NCBI GenBank assembly: GCA_937876095.1
Contig: CALFIE010000071.1
Coordinates: 1 to 64,000, forward strand
Direction: 5' to 3'
From: an uncultured Flavobacteriales bacterium
Lineage (GTDB): Bacteria > Bacteroidota > Bacteroidia > Flavobacteriales > Weeksellaceae
Length of the DNA: 64,000 nt
Shown here: one piece after another, positions 40,865 through 48,611 of the stretch
How the letters are laid out: every line of letters starts with the position of its first letter
Position numbering within the stretch: the first letter of the stretch is position 1
Made by a program: the position numbers and the translations under genes
Notes under the pieces: generated by a model
Seen by the model: only the letters and a program-made list of their open reading frames with translations
What the model was told of the DNA's origin: nothing
Databases searched by the model: none

Positions 40865-43572
40865 AAAAGTTAATCTATATTTTTATCGTGCTTTTTTCAT
40901 TTTCAATAAATGCACAGCAGAACATCATCGTCAATAATTCTGGAAATACAATGTATGCATCGCCAGTTTCATCGGTACAAAGCATCACTTTTGATGGTAC
41001 TTATGGTAAATTTTTAATTTCAGGGAATACCTCATCATTAAATATTCAAAAATCAATGATTGAGAGTCTTACATTTTCAGCAAGTACCGTAAATCTCACC
41101 AAAATTTATATTATTTGGAACGGATCAGACGATGCAACCATCATTAATCCTTATGCAAACCAAGGTGTTACCATCACCGCAACTGGTGGTACAGTAAATG
41201 TAACTGGAGCTTCTGGAATTTCTAATTTAGAATACAATTTATTAGGAACAAGCAATGTTGGAAGCTTAACAATGACTTCAGATACACCTGCAACTTTCGT
41301 TTTAAATAATTTGAATTTGACTAATGCAAGTGGTCCTGCTATTAATATTTCAGGAAACTTTGATTATACTTTTAATTTATTAAGTGGAACTACCAATTCT
41401 TTAACAGATGGAACTGCAAGTACAAAAAATGGTGCTTTGCAAACCGCAGGTAATACATTTATTACAGGAACTGGTAGTCTTGCAATTACAGGAATTAAAA
41501 AACACGGAATTTCTTGTAGCAAAAATTTGACTATCAATAGCGGAAATATCACCATCAATTCTGCAGCTTCAGATGGAATTCATTCTGAAGGATTTGTGAT
41601 GACTGGTGGAACCGTTACAATACCTTCTTCTACAGGAGACGGAATAGATGCAGGAGATACAGCAATCAATATCAGTGGAGGAACCATCAATATAACCTCT
41701 ACTTCTGCTGATGTAAAAGCTATAAAAACAGGTTTAAACATCATTACTATTTCTGGTGGAACAATTACTTATAATGTTTCAGGTGCTGCTTCCAAAGGAA
41801 TTAGTGCAAAAGGAAATATAACAATTTCTGGTGGAACTATTAATTCTACAACTTCGGGAATCGCTGTGTTTACTGCTTCTGGAAGTGGTTATGATCCATC
41901 TTATTGTTCATCTATAAAATCAGATGGAAGCATCACCATAAATGGTGGAACATTCAATATGACAATTGCATCTACAAGTAACGGTGGAAAAGCATTTTCG
42001 GCAACTGGTGAAATCATCGTGACCGATGGAAATTTCACCATCAATACAGCAGGAACCAACGGAACTTATACCAATATCAGTGGTGTTGCAGACAGTTATT
42101 CATCGGCTTGTTTTTCATCAGATTCTAACATCAATATTTCTGGTGGAACATTTGGACTTACTGTAACAGGAAAAGATGGAAAAGGAATTTCAGCAGATGG
42201 AACTTTAACCATTAGCAACGGAAATATTACCATAAATAATTCTGGAGCTGAAGGAAACGCACTAAAATCCGACGGAATTCTTACTGTTTCTGGAGGAACT
42301 ATCAACATCACACTTTCTGGCGCTGCAGTTCTTACAGCTTCTGGAACAGGTTATGATGCTTCTTATTCTTCAGGACTTAATTCTACCACTCAAGTAAATG
42401 TAAATGCAGGTACTATCACCATCAATGCAACTTCTACAGCAACCGGAGCAAGAGGAATTTCTGCAGATTCTGACATCAATATTAATGGTGGAACTGTAAC
42501 CATTACAACTGCAGGAAATGGCTCCGTTTATACCAACACAACTGGTGTTACCGATTCTTATTCTGCATCGTGCATAAAAAGTGATACCAATATTAATGTT
42601 TTAGCAGGTAACGTAACACTTACCAGTTCTGGAACCGCAGGTAAAGGAATCAATGCAGATGGAACTATTACAATTGGTAGTTCTACAACAACACCAGTAC
42701 TGAAAATTACAACCACCGGTTCAAGATTCTTAGTTTCAGGAACAGATTACGCTCATCCAAAAACAATGGTTGCAAATGGTGCCATTATCATAAACAGCGG
42801 AACAAATACCATTAATTCTACTGATGATGGTGTACATTCTGACACTTCTATTACCATCAATGGTGGAACCAATACCATTTCTGCAATTTCTGCAACAAGC
42901 GGAGTTGGAGAAGGTGTAGAAGCTCCAATTATTAATATAGCAGGTGGAACCAATACTATTTCTGCTTCTAATGATGGTATTAATACAACTTATGGTACTG
43001 TTTCTGGTGGAACTGAAACTAATGATAACAGCCAACTCAATATTTCTGGAGGAACAAATATTGTAACAGGAAGCGATGCAATTGATAGCAACGGAAATAT
43101 CACCATAACAGGTGGAACAACTATTGCAAATGGACCAACAAATGCACCTGAAGAAGCCGTAGATTTTAATGGAACATTCAATATGAATGGGGGTTTCTTT
43201 ATTGCAGCAGGTTCTAATTCTAATATGACTAAAAATTTCAGTAGTACATCTATACAAGTAAATATGTATATAAAATCTTCTGCACAATTAGCTACATCAT
43301 CTATGATACACATTGAAAATGCTTCTGGAACAGAAATGGTAACCTTCAAACCGAAAAATGCAGTGTATTATTTTCATTTTTCAAGTGGAAGTTTAGCAAA
43401 AAGCACACAATACAAAATTTATTTTGGTGGAAGTTATTCTGGCGGAAGCTATGTTGGCGGAACTTCTGGTTGGGGATTATATACTGGTGGAACTTACTCT
43501 ACAACAGGAGCAACTTTGAAATCTACCACAACAACTTCTACTACTAATACTATAAATACGATTTCCTTCTGA
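40861..43572 (+). CDS. Secreted beta-helix protein, Cthe_2159-like carbohydrate-binding family
   Basis: A 903-residue exported protein (signal peptide to about residue 19, SINAQQ). An N-terminal module resembles the one in the preceding gene, and a long right-handed parallel beta-helix follows, made of repeats such as ISGGTINI, NINGGTVTI and GGTNTISA. This is the pattern of the Cthe_2159/DUF4353 proteins that bind acidic polysaccharides such as polygalacturonate. Residues about 338-490 and 491-620 are a visible tandem duplication (TASGSGYD and TASGTGYD; DSYSSACFSSD and DSYSASCIKSD). No T9SS sorting domain is seen at its Gly/Ser/Thr-rich end. Confidence 0.82.
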   Translation: MKKLIYIFIVLFSFSINAQQNIIVNNSGNTMYASPVSSVQSITFDGTYGKFLISGNTSSLNIQKSMIESLTFSASTVNLTKIYIIWNGSDDATIINPYANQGVTITATGGTVNVTGASGISNLEYNLLGTSNVGSLTMTSDTPATFVLNNLNLTNASGPAINISGNFDYTFNLLSGTTNSLTDGTASTKNGALQTAGNTFITGTGSLAITGIKKHGISCSKNLTINSGNITINSAASDGIHSEGFVMTGGTVTIPSSTGDGIDAGDTAINISGGTINITSTSADVKAIKTGLNIITISGGTITYNVSGAASKGISAKGNITISGGTINSTTSGIAVFTASGSGYDPSYCSSIKSDGSITINGGTFNMTIASTSNGGKAFSATGEIIVTDGNFTINTAGTNGTYTNISGVADSYSSACFSSDSNINISGGTFGLTVTGKDGKGISADGTLTISNGNITINNSGAEGNALKSDGILTVSGGTINITLSGAAVLTASGTGYDASYSSGLNSTTQVNVNAGTITINATSTATGARGISADSDININGGTVTITTAGNGSVYTNTTGVTDSYSASCIKSDTNINVLAGNVTLTSSGTAGKGINADGTITIGSSTTTPVLKITTTGSRFLVSGTDYAHPKTMVANGAIIINSGTNTINSTDDGVHSDTSITINGGTNTISAISATSGVGEGVEAPIINIAGGTNTISASNDGINTTYGTVSGGTETNDNSQLNISGGTNIVTGSDAIDSNGNITITGGTTIANGPTNAPEEAVDFNGTFNMNGGFFIAAGSNSNMTKNFSSTSIQVNMYIKSSAQLATSSMIHIENASGTEMVTFKPKNAVYYFHFSSGSLAKSTQYKIYFGGSYSGGSYVGGTSGWGLYTGGTYSTTGATLKSTTTTSTTNTINTISF

Positions 43573-43593
43573 TTGTTCAATTCATATTCATAT

Positions 43594-44223
43594 TCATTTT
43601 TTATAAAACCGTTCCTCACTTATCGTGGTGAACGGTTTTTTTAATTTCCCTTCATCTATAGCCTTTTTCAGCAAAATATCAAAAGCTTCTCCCATTTCTA
43701 CCGATGCTCTTTTTACCGCATTTTCTATAATTTGGCGAACTTGCTGTTCAGAAATTTGTGCTTCGGTCCAACTGATACCTTTGTTATGGGTATTCAGAAT
43801 AAATGGCATCAATCGATCTATGGCAACTGCAAAAATCGCATCATTAGTTTCTTCAGCCTCAAATTCCAACCATAATTCTAAAAAATCAGTTCGGAGTGGT
43901 TCATTCAGAATTCCAAAAATTTGTTTTGCTGCCTGCAATTCTCGCTCGAATTTGCCTTTCATTTTTTCTTCATCAAAGATGAAAGTATCTCCCGCTCCTA
44001 TTTCTACCAAATCGTGAATAGAAAGCATTCTGAGTACTCTCAACAAATCTATTTTATCTCGATTTTTAGCAAATGGAAACAAAATTTGTGCAAGCAAAAC
44101 AATTTGCCATGAATGTTCTGCCGTGTTTTCTCTTCGGGAATCGTCTGCATTGTAATTTCTTCGGTTAACATTTTTGAGCGCATCTACCGCCAAAATAAAT
44201 TGTATTTCTTTTTCGAGCTTCAT
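43594..44223 (-). CDS. HD-domain phosphohydrolase (YfbR-like)
   Basis: A 209-residue HD-superfamily protein with metal-binding residues His37 (NTAEHSWQ), His70-Asp71 (SIHDLVEIGAGD) and a distal Asp in VAIDRLMPF. The layout matches the YfbR/HDDC2 5'-deoxynucleotidase group that dephosphorylates nucleoside monophosphates. Substrate inferred. The last 12 or so codons form a hairpin that also serves as terminator for the neighbouring gene. Confidence 0.88.
   Translation of the reverse strand: MKLEKEIQFILAVDALKNVNRRNYNADDSRRENTAEHSWQIVLLAQILFPFAKNRDKIDLLRVLRMLSIHDLVEIGAGDTFIFDEEKMKGKFERELQAAKQIFGILNEPLRTDFLELWLEFEAEETNDAIFAVAIDRLMPFILNTHNKGISWTEAQISEQQVRQIIENAVKRASVEMGEAFDILLKKAIDEGKLKKPFTTISEERFYKK
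43605..43639. terminator. Terminator embedded in the 3' end of the HD gene
   Basis: AAAACCGTTC ... GAACGGTTTT with an inner CAC/GTG stem and a T-run on the plus strand. It ends the beta-helix transcript but lies inside the last codons of the convergent HD-domain gene. Confidence 0.82.
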
Positions 44224-44320
44224 TTTTAATTAAAAAATTTTGGCAAATTTAATTCAAAAATAACTAAAAATTCAATGACTTTTTTCAATTTTCTATAACT
44301 GATAAAAATCATTGATGTTG

Positions 44321-44336
44321 TGTAATTTATATTACA
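44321..44336 (+). promoter_or_regulatory. Crp/Fnr-like palindrome upstream of the SQR-like gene
   Basis: TGTAAT-TTAT-ATTACA, a perfect dyad with a 4-bp centre. Its centre lies about 33 bp upstream of the centre of a perfect -7 box (TAACTTTG at 44358-44365), i.e. near position -41, and there is no TTTG -33 element. This is the classical class II activator position. Confidence 0.55.
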
Positions 44337-44357
44337 TACTAAGCAAATAAATACAAT

Positions 44358-44365
44358 TAACTTTG
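44358..44365 (+). promoter_or_regulatory. -7 element of the SQR-like gene
   Basis: TAACTTTG, a perfect TAnnTTTG, 49 bp before the ATG at 44415. The -33 region is taken by the palindrome at 44321-44336. Confidence 0.6.
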
Positions 44366-44414
44366 TTTAGGAAATTGAAAAGAATTAATTTTTTAATCTT
44401 AAATAATAAAAAAA

Positions 44415-45614
44415 ATGAAAATTTTAGTAGTTGGCGGAAATTTTGCCGGTTCTACTGCCGCATTAGAAATTAAAAGGAAACTGAAAGACAAAGTAGAAGT
44501 TACCCTTATCGACAGAAATGAAGACTTTGTATATATACCATCTCTAATTTGGGTACCAATAAAAAGGCGAGAAGTAAGTGAAATTATCGTACCTAGAAAA
44601 GGAATTTTGGAGAAAAAAGGTGTGAAATTTGTAAAAGATACTGCCTTAAAAGTTGAACCAGACGAAAACAAAGTTTATTGCGAAAATGGTGTTTATGAAT
44701 ATGATCACCTGATTATTGCAACAGGTCCAAAAGTTAATTTTGACATCGCACCAGGAATTAGAGAAAACGCCTACTATATTGGAACTCCTCCAAAAGCAAT
44801 GGAAACACGTCAAAAATTAGAAGAATTCAAGAAAAATCCTGGTCCAATTGTAATTGGAGCAACTCAAAATGCAGGATGTATGGGAGCTGCATATGAATTT
44901 CTATTCAACATAGAAAAATGGTTGAGAGAAGAAAATATCCGAAAAAAAGTAGATTTATATTGGGTAACACCAGAACCTTTTTTGGGACATTTTGGGATTG
45001 AAGGAATGCCTCTTGGTGAAGCAATGTTGAAAAAATTTATGGAAATGTTCAATATCAAATACAGAACAAATGTTGGTATAAAAGAAGTGTTGAAGGACAA
45101 AGTAATTCTATCTACCAACGAAGAAATTGCATCGAGTTTTACAATGTTGATGCCTCCTTTTATTGGAGTAGATTTTGTGGCGAATTCTCCAAAATTAGAA
45201 ACTCCACAGAACAATTTCATTCCAATTCTTGATAATTATAGACACGAAAAAATTAAAAATATTTGGGGAGCTGGTTTAGCTGTAAATGTAAAACCACCAT
45301 TTTCTGGTACCGAAATCCCTTTTACGATTCCAAAAACAGGATATCCGAGTGATGAAACAGGAAAAATTGTTGCAAAAAACATTATTAAAACGTTGGAAGG
45401 GAAAACCGATTTCATTGAAAAACCTTGGGGAAAAATCACTGGCTTATGTATTATGGATGCCGGAAAAAAAGAAGTCATCATTGTGAGCAACACGCTTTTC
45501 AAACCAAGAAAATTTGCGATCATGTTACCTAATGTTCTGTATGACATCAATAAAGTTTTCCTTGAAAAATATTTCCTCTGGAAACTAAGAAATGGCTATT
45601 CTTTTTTGCCATAA
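44415..45614 (+). CDS. Sulfide:quinone oxidoreductase-like flavoprotein
   Basis: A 399-residue NAD(P)/FAD disulfide-reductase-superfamily protein resembling SQR. The FAD fold is ILVVGGNFAGSTAALEI (residues 3-19). The characteristic SQR cysteines appear to be kept: Cys155 in GATQNAGCMGAAYEF and a second in ITGLCIMDAG near residue 348. A C-terminal segment with KVFLEKYFLWKLRNG would sit on the membrane, as in SQRs that reduce quinone. Sulfide oxidation is the family role; it could be another type of quinone oxidoreductase. Confidence 0.82.
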   Translation: MKILVVGGNFAGSTAALEIKRKLKDKVEVTLIDRNEDFVYIPSLIWVPIKRREVSEIIVPRKGILEKKGVKFVKDTALKVEPDENKVYCENGVYEYDHLIIATGPKVNFDIAPGIRENAYYIGTPPKAMETRQKLEEFKKNPGPIVIGATQNAGCMGAAYEFLFNIEKWLREENIRKKVDLYWVTPEPFLGHFGIEGMPLGEAMLKKFMEMFNIKYRTNVGIKEVLKDKVILSTNEEIASSFTMLMPPFIGVDFVANSPKLETPQNNFIPILDNYRHEKIKNIWGAGLAVNVKPPFSGTEIPFTIPKTGYPSDETGKIVAKNIIKTLEGKTDFIEKPWGKITGLCIMDAGKKEVIIVSNTLFKPRKFAIMLPNVLYDINKVFLEKYFLWKLRNGYSFLP

Positions 45615-45631
45615 AGAACAATTAATTACTT

Positions 45632-45667
45632 AAAACTGTTTCATTTTTTTTGAAACAGTTTTTTTTT
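45632..45667 (+). terminator. Terminator after the SQR-like gene
   Basis: AAAACTGTTTCA, a poly-T loop, then TGAAACAGTT followed by Ts. Confidence 0.88.
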
Positions 45668-45752
45668 GTCCAAATATTAATTAATAAAACTTTTTGAATT
45701 AAAATTTATTATACTGATAACCAATGAATTAAAAAATTCTTTAAAAATATTT

Positions 45753-45795
45753 ACTACTTTGTATTGCATAATACTAAAATAATTACATATCTTTG
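45753..45795 (+). promoter_or_regulatory. Promoter-operator of the small pspC gene (PadR site copy 1)
   Basis: ACTACTTTGTATTGCATA, then ATACTAAAAT, begins at 45753. The dyad GTATT-GCAT-AATAC occupies 45761-45774 and overlaps the TTG of a -33 element, followed 21 bp later by TATCTTTG at 45788-45795. The same block occurs upstream of padR. Confidence 0.65.
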
Positions 45796-45823
45796 TATAA
45801 GAAAATCATTAACACAATAAAAA

Positions 45824-46105
45824 ATGAAAACTTTTCAACAAAACAAAAACCAAAACAACGGTACAATAAAACCAAAGTTATTACGTGATATCAACAATCG
45901 CAAAATTGCAGGAGTTTGTTCTGGGATTGCAAACTATTTTAACCTAGATATTTCTTTAGTAAGAATAACTTGGTTTTTACTGGCTTTCTTCGGAATATTT
46001 TCTGCAGGTATATCAACTTTTATGGTGGTATTCGTCTATTTATTACTATGGTTGATTTTACCAAAAAATTCGATGACTTATTATATTGAATCAAAAGAAC
46101 ACTAA
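45824..46105 (+). CDS. Small PspC-domain membrane protein
   Basis: A 93-residue protein consisting of one PspC domain: LLRDINNRKIAGVCSGIANYFNLDISLVRITWFLLAFFGIFSAG, with the second half of a membrane helix pair to residue 82 (FVYLLLWLILPK). PspC is the phage-shock membrane sensor of stress. It sits ahead of padR and the large PspC protein, with its own promoter. Confidence 0.88.
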   Translation: MKTFQQNKNQNNGTIKPKLLRDINNRKIAGVCSGIANYFNLDISLVRITWFLLAFFGIFSAGISTFMVVFVYLLLWLILPKNSMTYYIESKEH

Positions 46106-46119
46106 AATATTTTTTTATA

Positions 46120-46162
46120 TCACTACTTTGTATTGCATATTACTATAATTTAATTACTTTTA
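46120..46162 (+). promoter_or_regulatory. Promoter-operator of padR (PadR site copy 2)
   Basis: ACTACTTTGTATTGCATA, then TTACTATAAT, nearly the same block as at 45753, with TACTTTTA as a weaker -7 at 46155-46162. The dyad is GTATT-GCAT-ATTAC. It points to autoregulation by PadR. Confidence 0.6.
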
Positions 46163-46214
46163 TTCAATAATTAAATTGAAATTTAAAATTACATAAATAT
46201 ATCATCAAATAATA

Positions 46215-46544
46215 ATGAACACAGAAAATACCAAAGCGCAAATGCGAAAAGGAATTCTAGAGTTCTGTATTTTGAGTTTGATCAACCAAAAAGAAATGTA
46301 CGTTTCTGATTTGATAGAAGAACTGAAAACCGGAAAACTAGATGTAGTAGAAGGTACACTCTATCCGCTACTTACAAGACTGAAAAACGGCGAATTTCTC
46401 TCGTACAGATGGGAAGAATCTACAGGTGGACCTCCCAGAAAATACTACCAAATCACCGAAAAAGGCAAACTGTTTTTAGCAGAATTGCAAAATACTTGGA
46501 ATGAATTAACCGATTCTGTAAACCAAATTACCCAAAAACAATAA
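46215..46544 (+). CDS. PadR family transcriptional regulator
   Basis: A 109-residue winged-helix PadR protein (RKGILEFCILSLINQKEMYVSDLI at the HTH, the wing GTLYPLLTRLKNGEFLSYRWEESTGGPPRKYYQIT). It is a dimeric repressor by family. Bacteroidetes PadR genes are often found next to PspC proteins, as here, and are thought to control the envelope-stress cluster. It is 47 bp upstream of the large PspC gene. Confidence 0.93.
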   Translation: MNTENTKAQMRKGILEFCILSLINQKEMYVSDLIEELKTGKLDVVEGTLYPLLTRLKNGEFLSYRWEESTGGPPRKYYQITEKGKLFLAELQNTWNELTDSVNQITQKQ

Positions 46545-46591
46545 CCTGAACTTGTACAATTGCAAGTTGCGACTTTAAAAACAAAAAAATT

Positions 46592-48298
46592 ATGAATAAG
46601 ACACTATCAATAGCACTCGCAGGTTTTTCATTCGTGATAGAAGAACACGCCTACATAAAACTCAGCGATTATCTTGCTGCTTTGCGCAATTCTTTAGATG
46701 CTGATGAAGCAGATGAAGTGATGCACGATATAGAAATTAGGATGGTAGAAATCTTCCGAGATAATTTAGGGAAAAGAGAGGTAATAAATGATGCTGATGT
46801 AGAAAAAGTAATTGCCCAAATTGGTACTCCCGAAAAAATTGAGGAGCAAGAAGAAGCCTATTATTCTGAAAAATCTGACAAAAATCAACAAAAATCTAAC
46901 CAAAACTATACTGCACAAAAACAATTGTTCCGTGATCCCGAAAATTCAAAGTTAGGAGGAGTTTGTGCAGGTTTGGCTAGTTACATTGGTTTAGATATTA
47001 CTATCATGCGTGTAATTTGGGTAGCACTTTTCTGTGTATTAATACCATTACCAGGTTCACCATTATTGATTGTATTTTTATATTTAATTCTTTGGTTGGT
47101 ATTACCAAAAGCACGAACTGCCGCAGATTTTTTGAAAATGAAAGGCAAACCTATGAATTTCGATAATCTGAAAGAAGAATCTACCAAAATAGTACAATTT
47201 GCCAATGAATCCTCTGAAAGAGTTGGCCAAATCTATAACGAAAACAAACCTTACATCAACAATGCAGGAAACGGACTTTGGAATGTCTTAAGGTACAGTT
47301 TGGGGATTTTTTGTGCATTTCTTGCATTCGGAAGTATCATTGGCATTTTCTTTATTTTCGGAATTTTTGGAAACCCAGAATTTCCTGGCGTAAATGAATT
47401 TAATTTCTTGTTTGATGACGGTGGTATGAAATATACCATCACTATTATGATGCTTTTAGGAACACTCATTCCTGCAGTTTTATTCAGTTTGTTAAGCATC
47501 AAACTTTTCTCACCAAAAACTAAACTGAATAATTTAGGTTGGATTGTAGGTGCACTTTTTATAGCTCTAATTGGTTTTGGAGTATATTTCGGAATCAATA
47601 TGGCCAAAAAAGATATACTTTACAAAGGATACAAAGAAGACACCGAAAATATCGCCATAAATACCACTTCAGATACACTATTTGTAGATAAAAAGCAAAT
47701 TGCAATTCCACAAAATTTTATAGGATATGATGACGATTTGTATTCCGACAAAAACAATGTGTACAAAGGAGATTATCCAAATATTGACATCACAAGAAAA
47801 GATAATATAAAATCTCCTTATTTAATCATCAAAAAAGGCGGAAAAGGTTACAATCTACCTTTACAATTAGAAGTCCCAATAGAAATACAAGGCAATAAAG
47901 TGCTGTTTCCTAATTTCATGAAATACCTATACAAAGATCGATTCAGAGACTTCATTGTGAATTATGAATTGGTAGTACCACAAACTATGAAAGTAATCGC
48001 AATAGATGAAGATAAGTTGAACTTAAACGATTATTCTGATGACGATTCTGATGACGATTCTGATGATGATTCTGATGAAAATGGAAAAGTGAGCATAAAA
48101 ACAGGCACTAGTTCTATCGAAATTAACTCAGACGATGAAGACAGCATCATCATCAATGGAAAAAAAGTACAAAAAGATGAAGCAAAAGACCTCATCAAAA
48201 AAATGAAACTTGAAGATGAAGTTAAAAATATGAAAAATGTGGACATCAATATTACCGATGGTAAAGATAAAATCAACATCAAAACAGAGAAAAAGTAA
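46592..48298 (+). CDS. PspC-domain envelope-stress protein, large
   Basis: A 568-residue membrane protein. Residues 1-95 are a cytoplasmic segment with DUF1700-like helices (DYLAALRNSLDADEADEVMH, NDADVEKVIAQIGTPEKIE). PspC follows (SKLGGVCAGLASYIGLDITIMRVIWVALF, about 116-165), then further membrane helices near 232-260, 286-306 and 315-335. The C-terminal 230 residues are extracytoplasmic and end in a DSDD-repeat tract and a coil. It is the last gene of the PspC-PadR-PspC group. Confidence 0.9.
   Translation: MNKTLSIALAGFSFVIEEHAYIKLSDYLAALRNSLDADEADEVMHDIEIRMVEIFRDNLGKREVINDADVEKVIAQIGTPEKIEEQEEAYYSEKSDKNQQKSNQNYTAQKQLFRDPENSKLGGVCAGLASYIGLDITIMRVIWVALFCVLIPLPGSPLLIVFLYLILWLVLPKARTAADFLKMKGKPMNFDNLKEESTKIVQFANESSERVGQIYNENKPYINNAGNGLWNVLRYSLGIFCAFLAFGSIIGIFFIFGIFGNPEFPGVNEFNFLFDDGGMKYTITIMMLLGTLIPAVLFSLLSIKLFSPKTKLNNLGWIVGALFIALIGFGVYFGINMAKKDILYKGYKEDTENIAINTTSDTLFVDKKQIAIPQNFIGYDDDLYSDKNNVYKGDYPNIDITRKDNIKSPYLIIKKGGKGYNLPLQLEVPIEIQGNKVLFPNFMKYLYKDRFRDFIVNYELVVPQTMKVIAIDEDKLNLNDYSDDDSDDDSDDDSDENGKVSIKTGTSSIEINSDDEDSIIINGKKVQKDEAKDLIKKMKLEDEVKNMKNVDINITDGKDKINIKTEKK
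48038..48082 (+). repeat. 12-bp tandem repeat coding for Asp/Ser
   Basis: GATGACGATTCT and its variant GATGATGATTCT repeat over three units, coding the acidic DSDD run near residue 485 of the large PspC protein. It is a potential length-polymorphic tract. Confidence 0.6.
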
Positions 48299-48470
48299 GT
48301 GAAAATTCACGAATAAGAGCTACTAAAACCCTTATTTATAAAAAAATTGAAAAGACCACTGAAAATTTAATAAAATTTAACATTGTATTTGGTCTTCGTT
48401 TAGAAAAAATACGTAATTTCGTATTGTAAAATTAAATCAATCAATCTATTAACCATAAATCACATAAATC

Positions 48471-48536
48471 ATGGTACAGTTTGTTTTAGAAATCGTAATG
48501 AAAATCGTAGATTTAATTACTAGTTTATTTTTATAA
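48471..48536 (+). CDS. Putative 21-residue amphipathic peptide
   Basis: A 21-codon frame that starts ATG-GTA-CAG and ends TTA-TTT-TTA-TAA. Apart from the polar residues Gln3, Glu7, Lys11, Asp14, Thr17 and Ser18, everything is Val, Ile, Leu, Phe or Met. The spacing 3-7-11-14-18 puts all polar residues on one face of a helix, as in phenol-soluble modulins or small type I toxins. Support is a promoter-like pair upstream and a terminator-like hairpin downstream. There is no homology evidence, so it is a candidate only. Confidence 0.4.
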   Translation: MVQFVLEIVMKIVDLITSLFL

Positions 48537-48560
48537 AAATAATATTTCGATATATTTGTA

Positions 48561-48592
48561 AAGTATAACCACAGTTTGGTTATACTTTTTTT
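48561..48592 (+). terminator. Terminator-like hairpin
   Basis: AAGTATAACC, a 7-nt loop, then GGTTATACTT, followed by a T-run. A 10-bp perfect stem 20 bp before the acyltransferase start. Confidence 0.75.
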
Positions 48593-48611
48593 GTAATAAA
48601 TAAATGACCTA

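Larger units (their letters stand above)
48299..48611. other. Intergenic region with promoter, 21-codon ORF and hairpin
   Basis: This gap of 313 bp between the large PspC gene and the acyltransferase holds a TTTG (48388-48391)/TAATTTCG (48414-48421) promoter-like pair, a 21-codon ORF at 48471-48536 and a hairpin at 48561-48592. A second -7-like TATATTTG (48551-48558) may serve the acyltransferase. Confidence 0.6.

Noticed and set aside
41364..43349. Several long minus-strand frames opposite the beta-helix gene
   Set aside because: They arise from the repetitive codon pattern of the plus-strand gene (Gly/Thr/Ile-rich) and have no start context or homology.
40861..43572. Possible pectate lyase active site in the beta-helix protein
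   Set aside because: The beta-helix pattern fits a binding protein of the Cthe_2159 type; no lyase catalytic Arg/Asp arrangement is recognisable.
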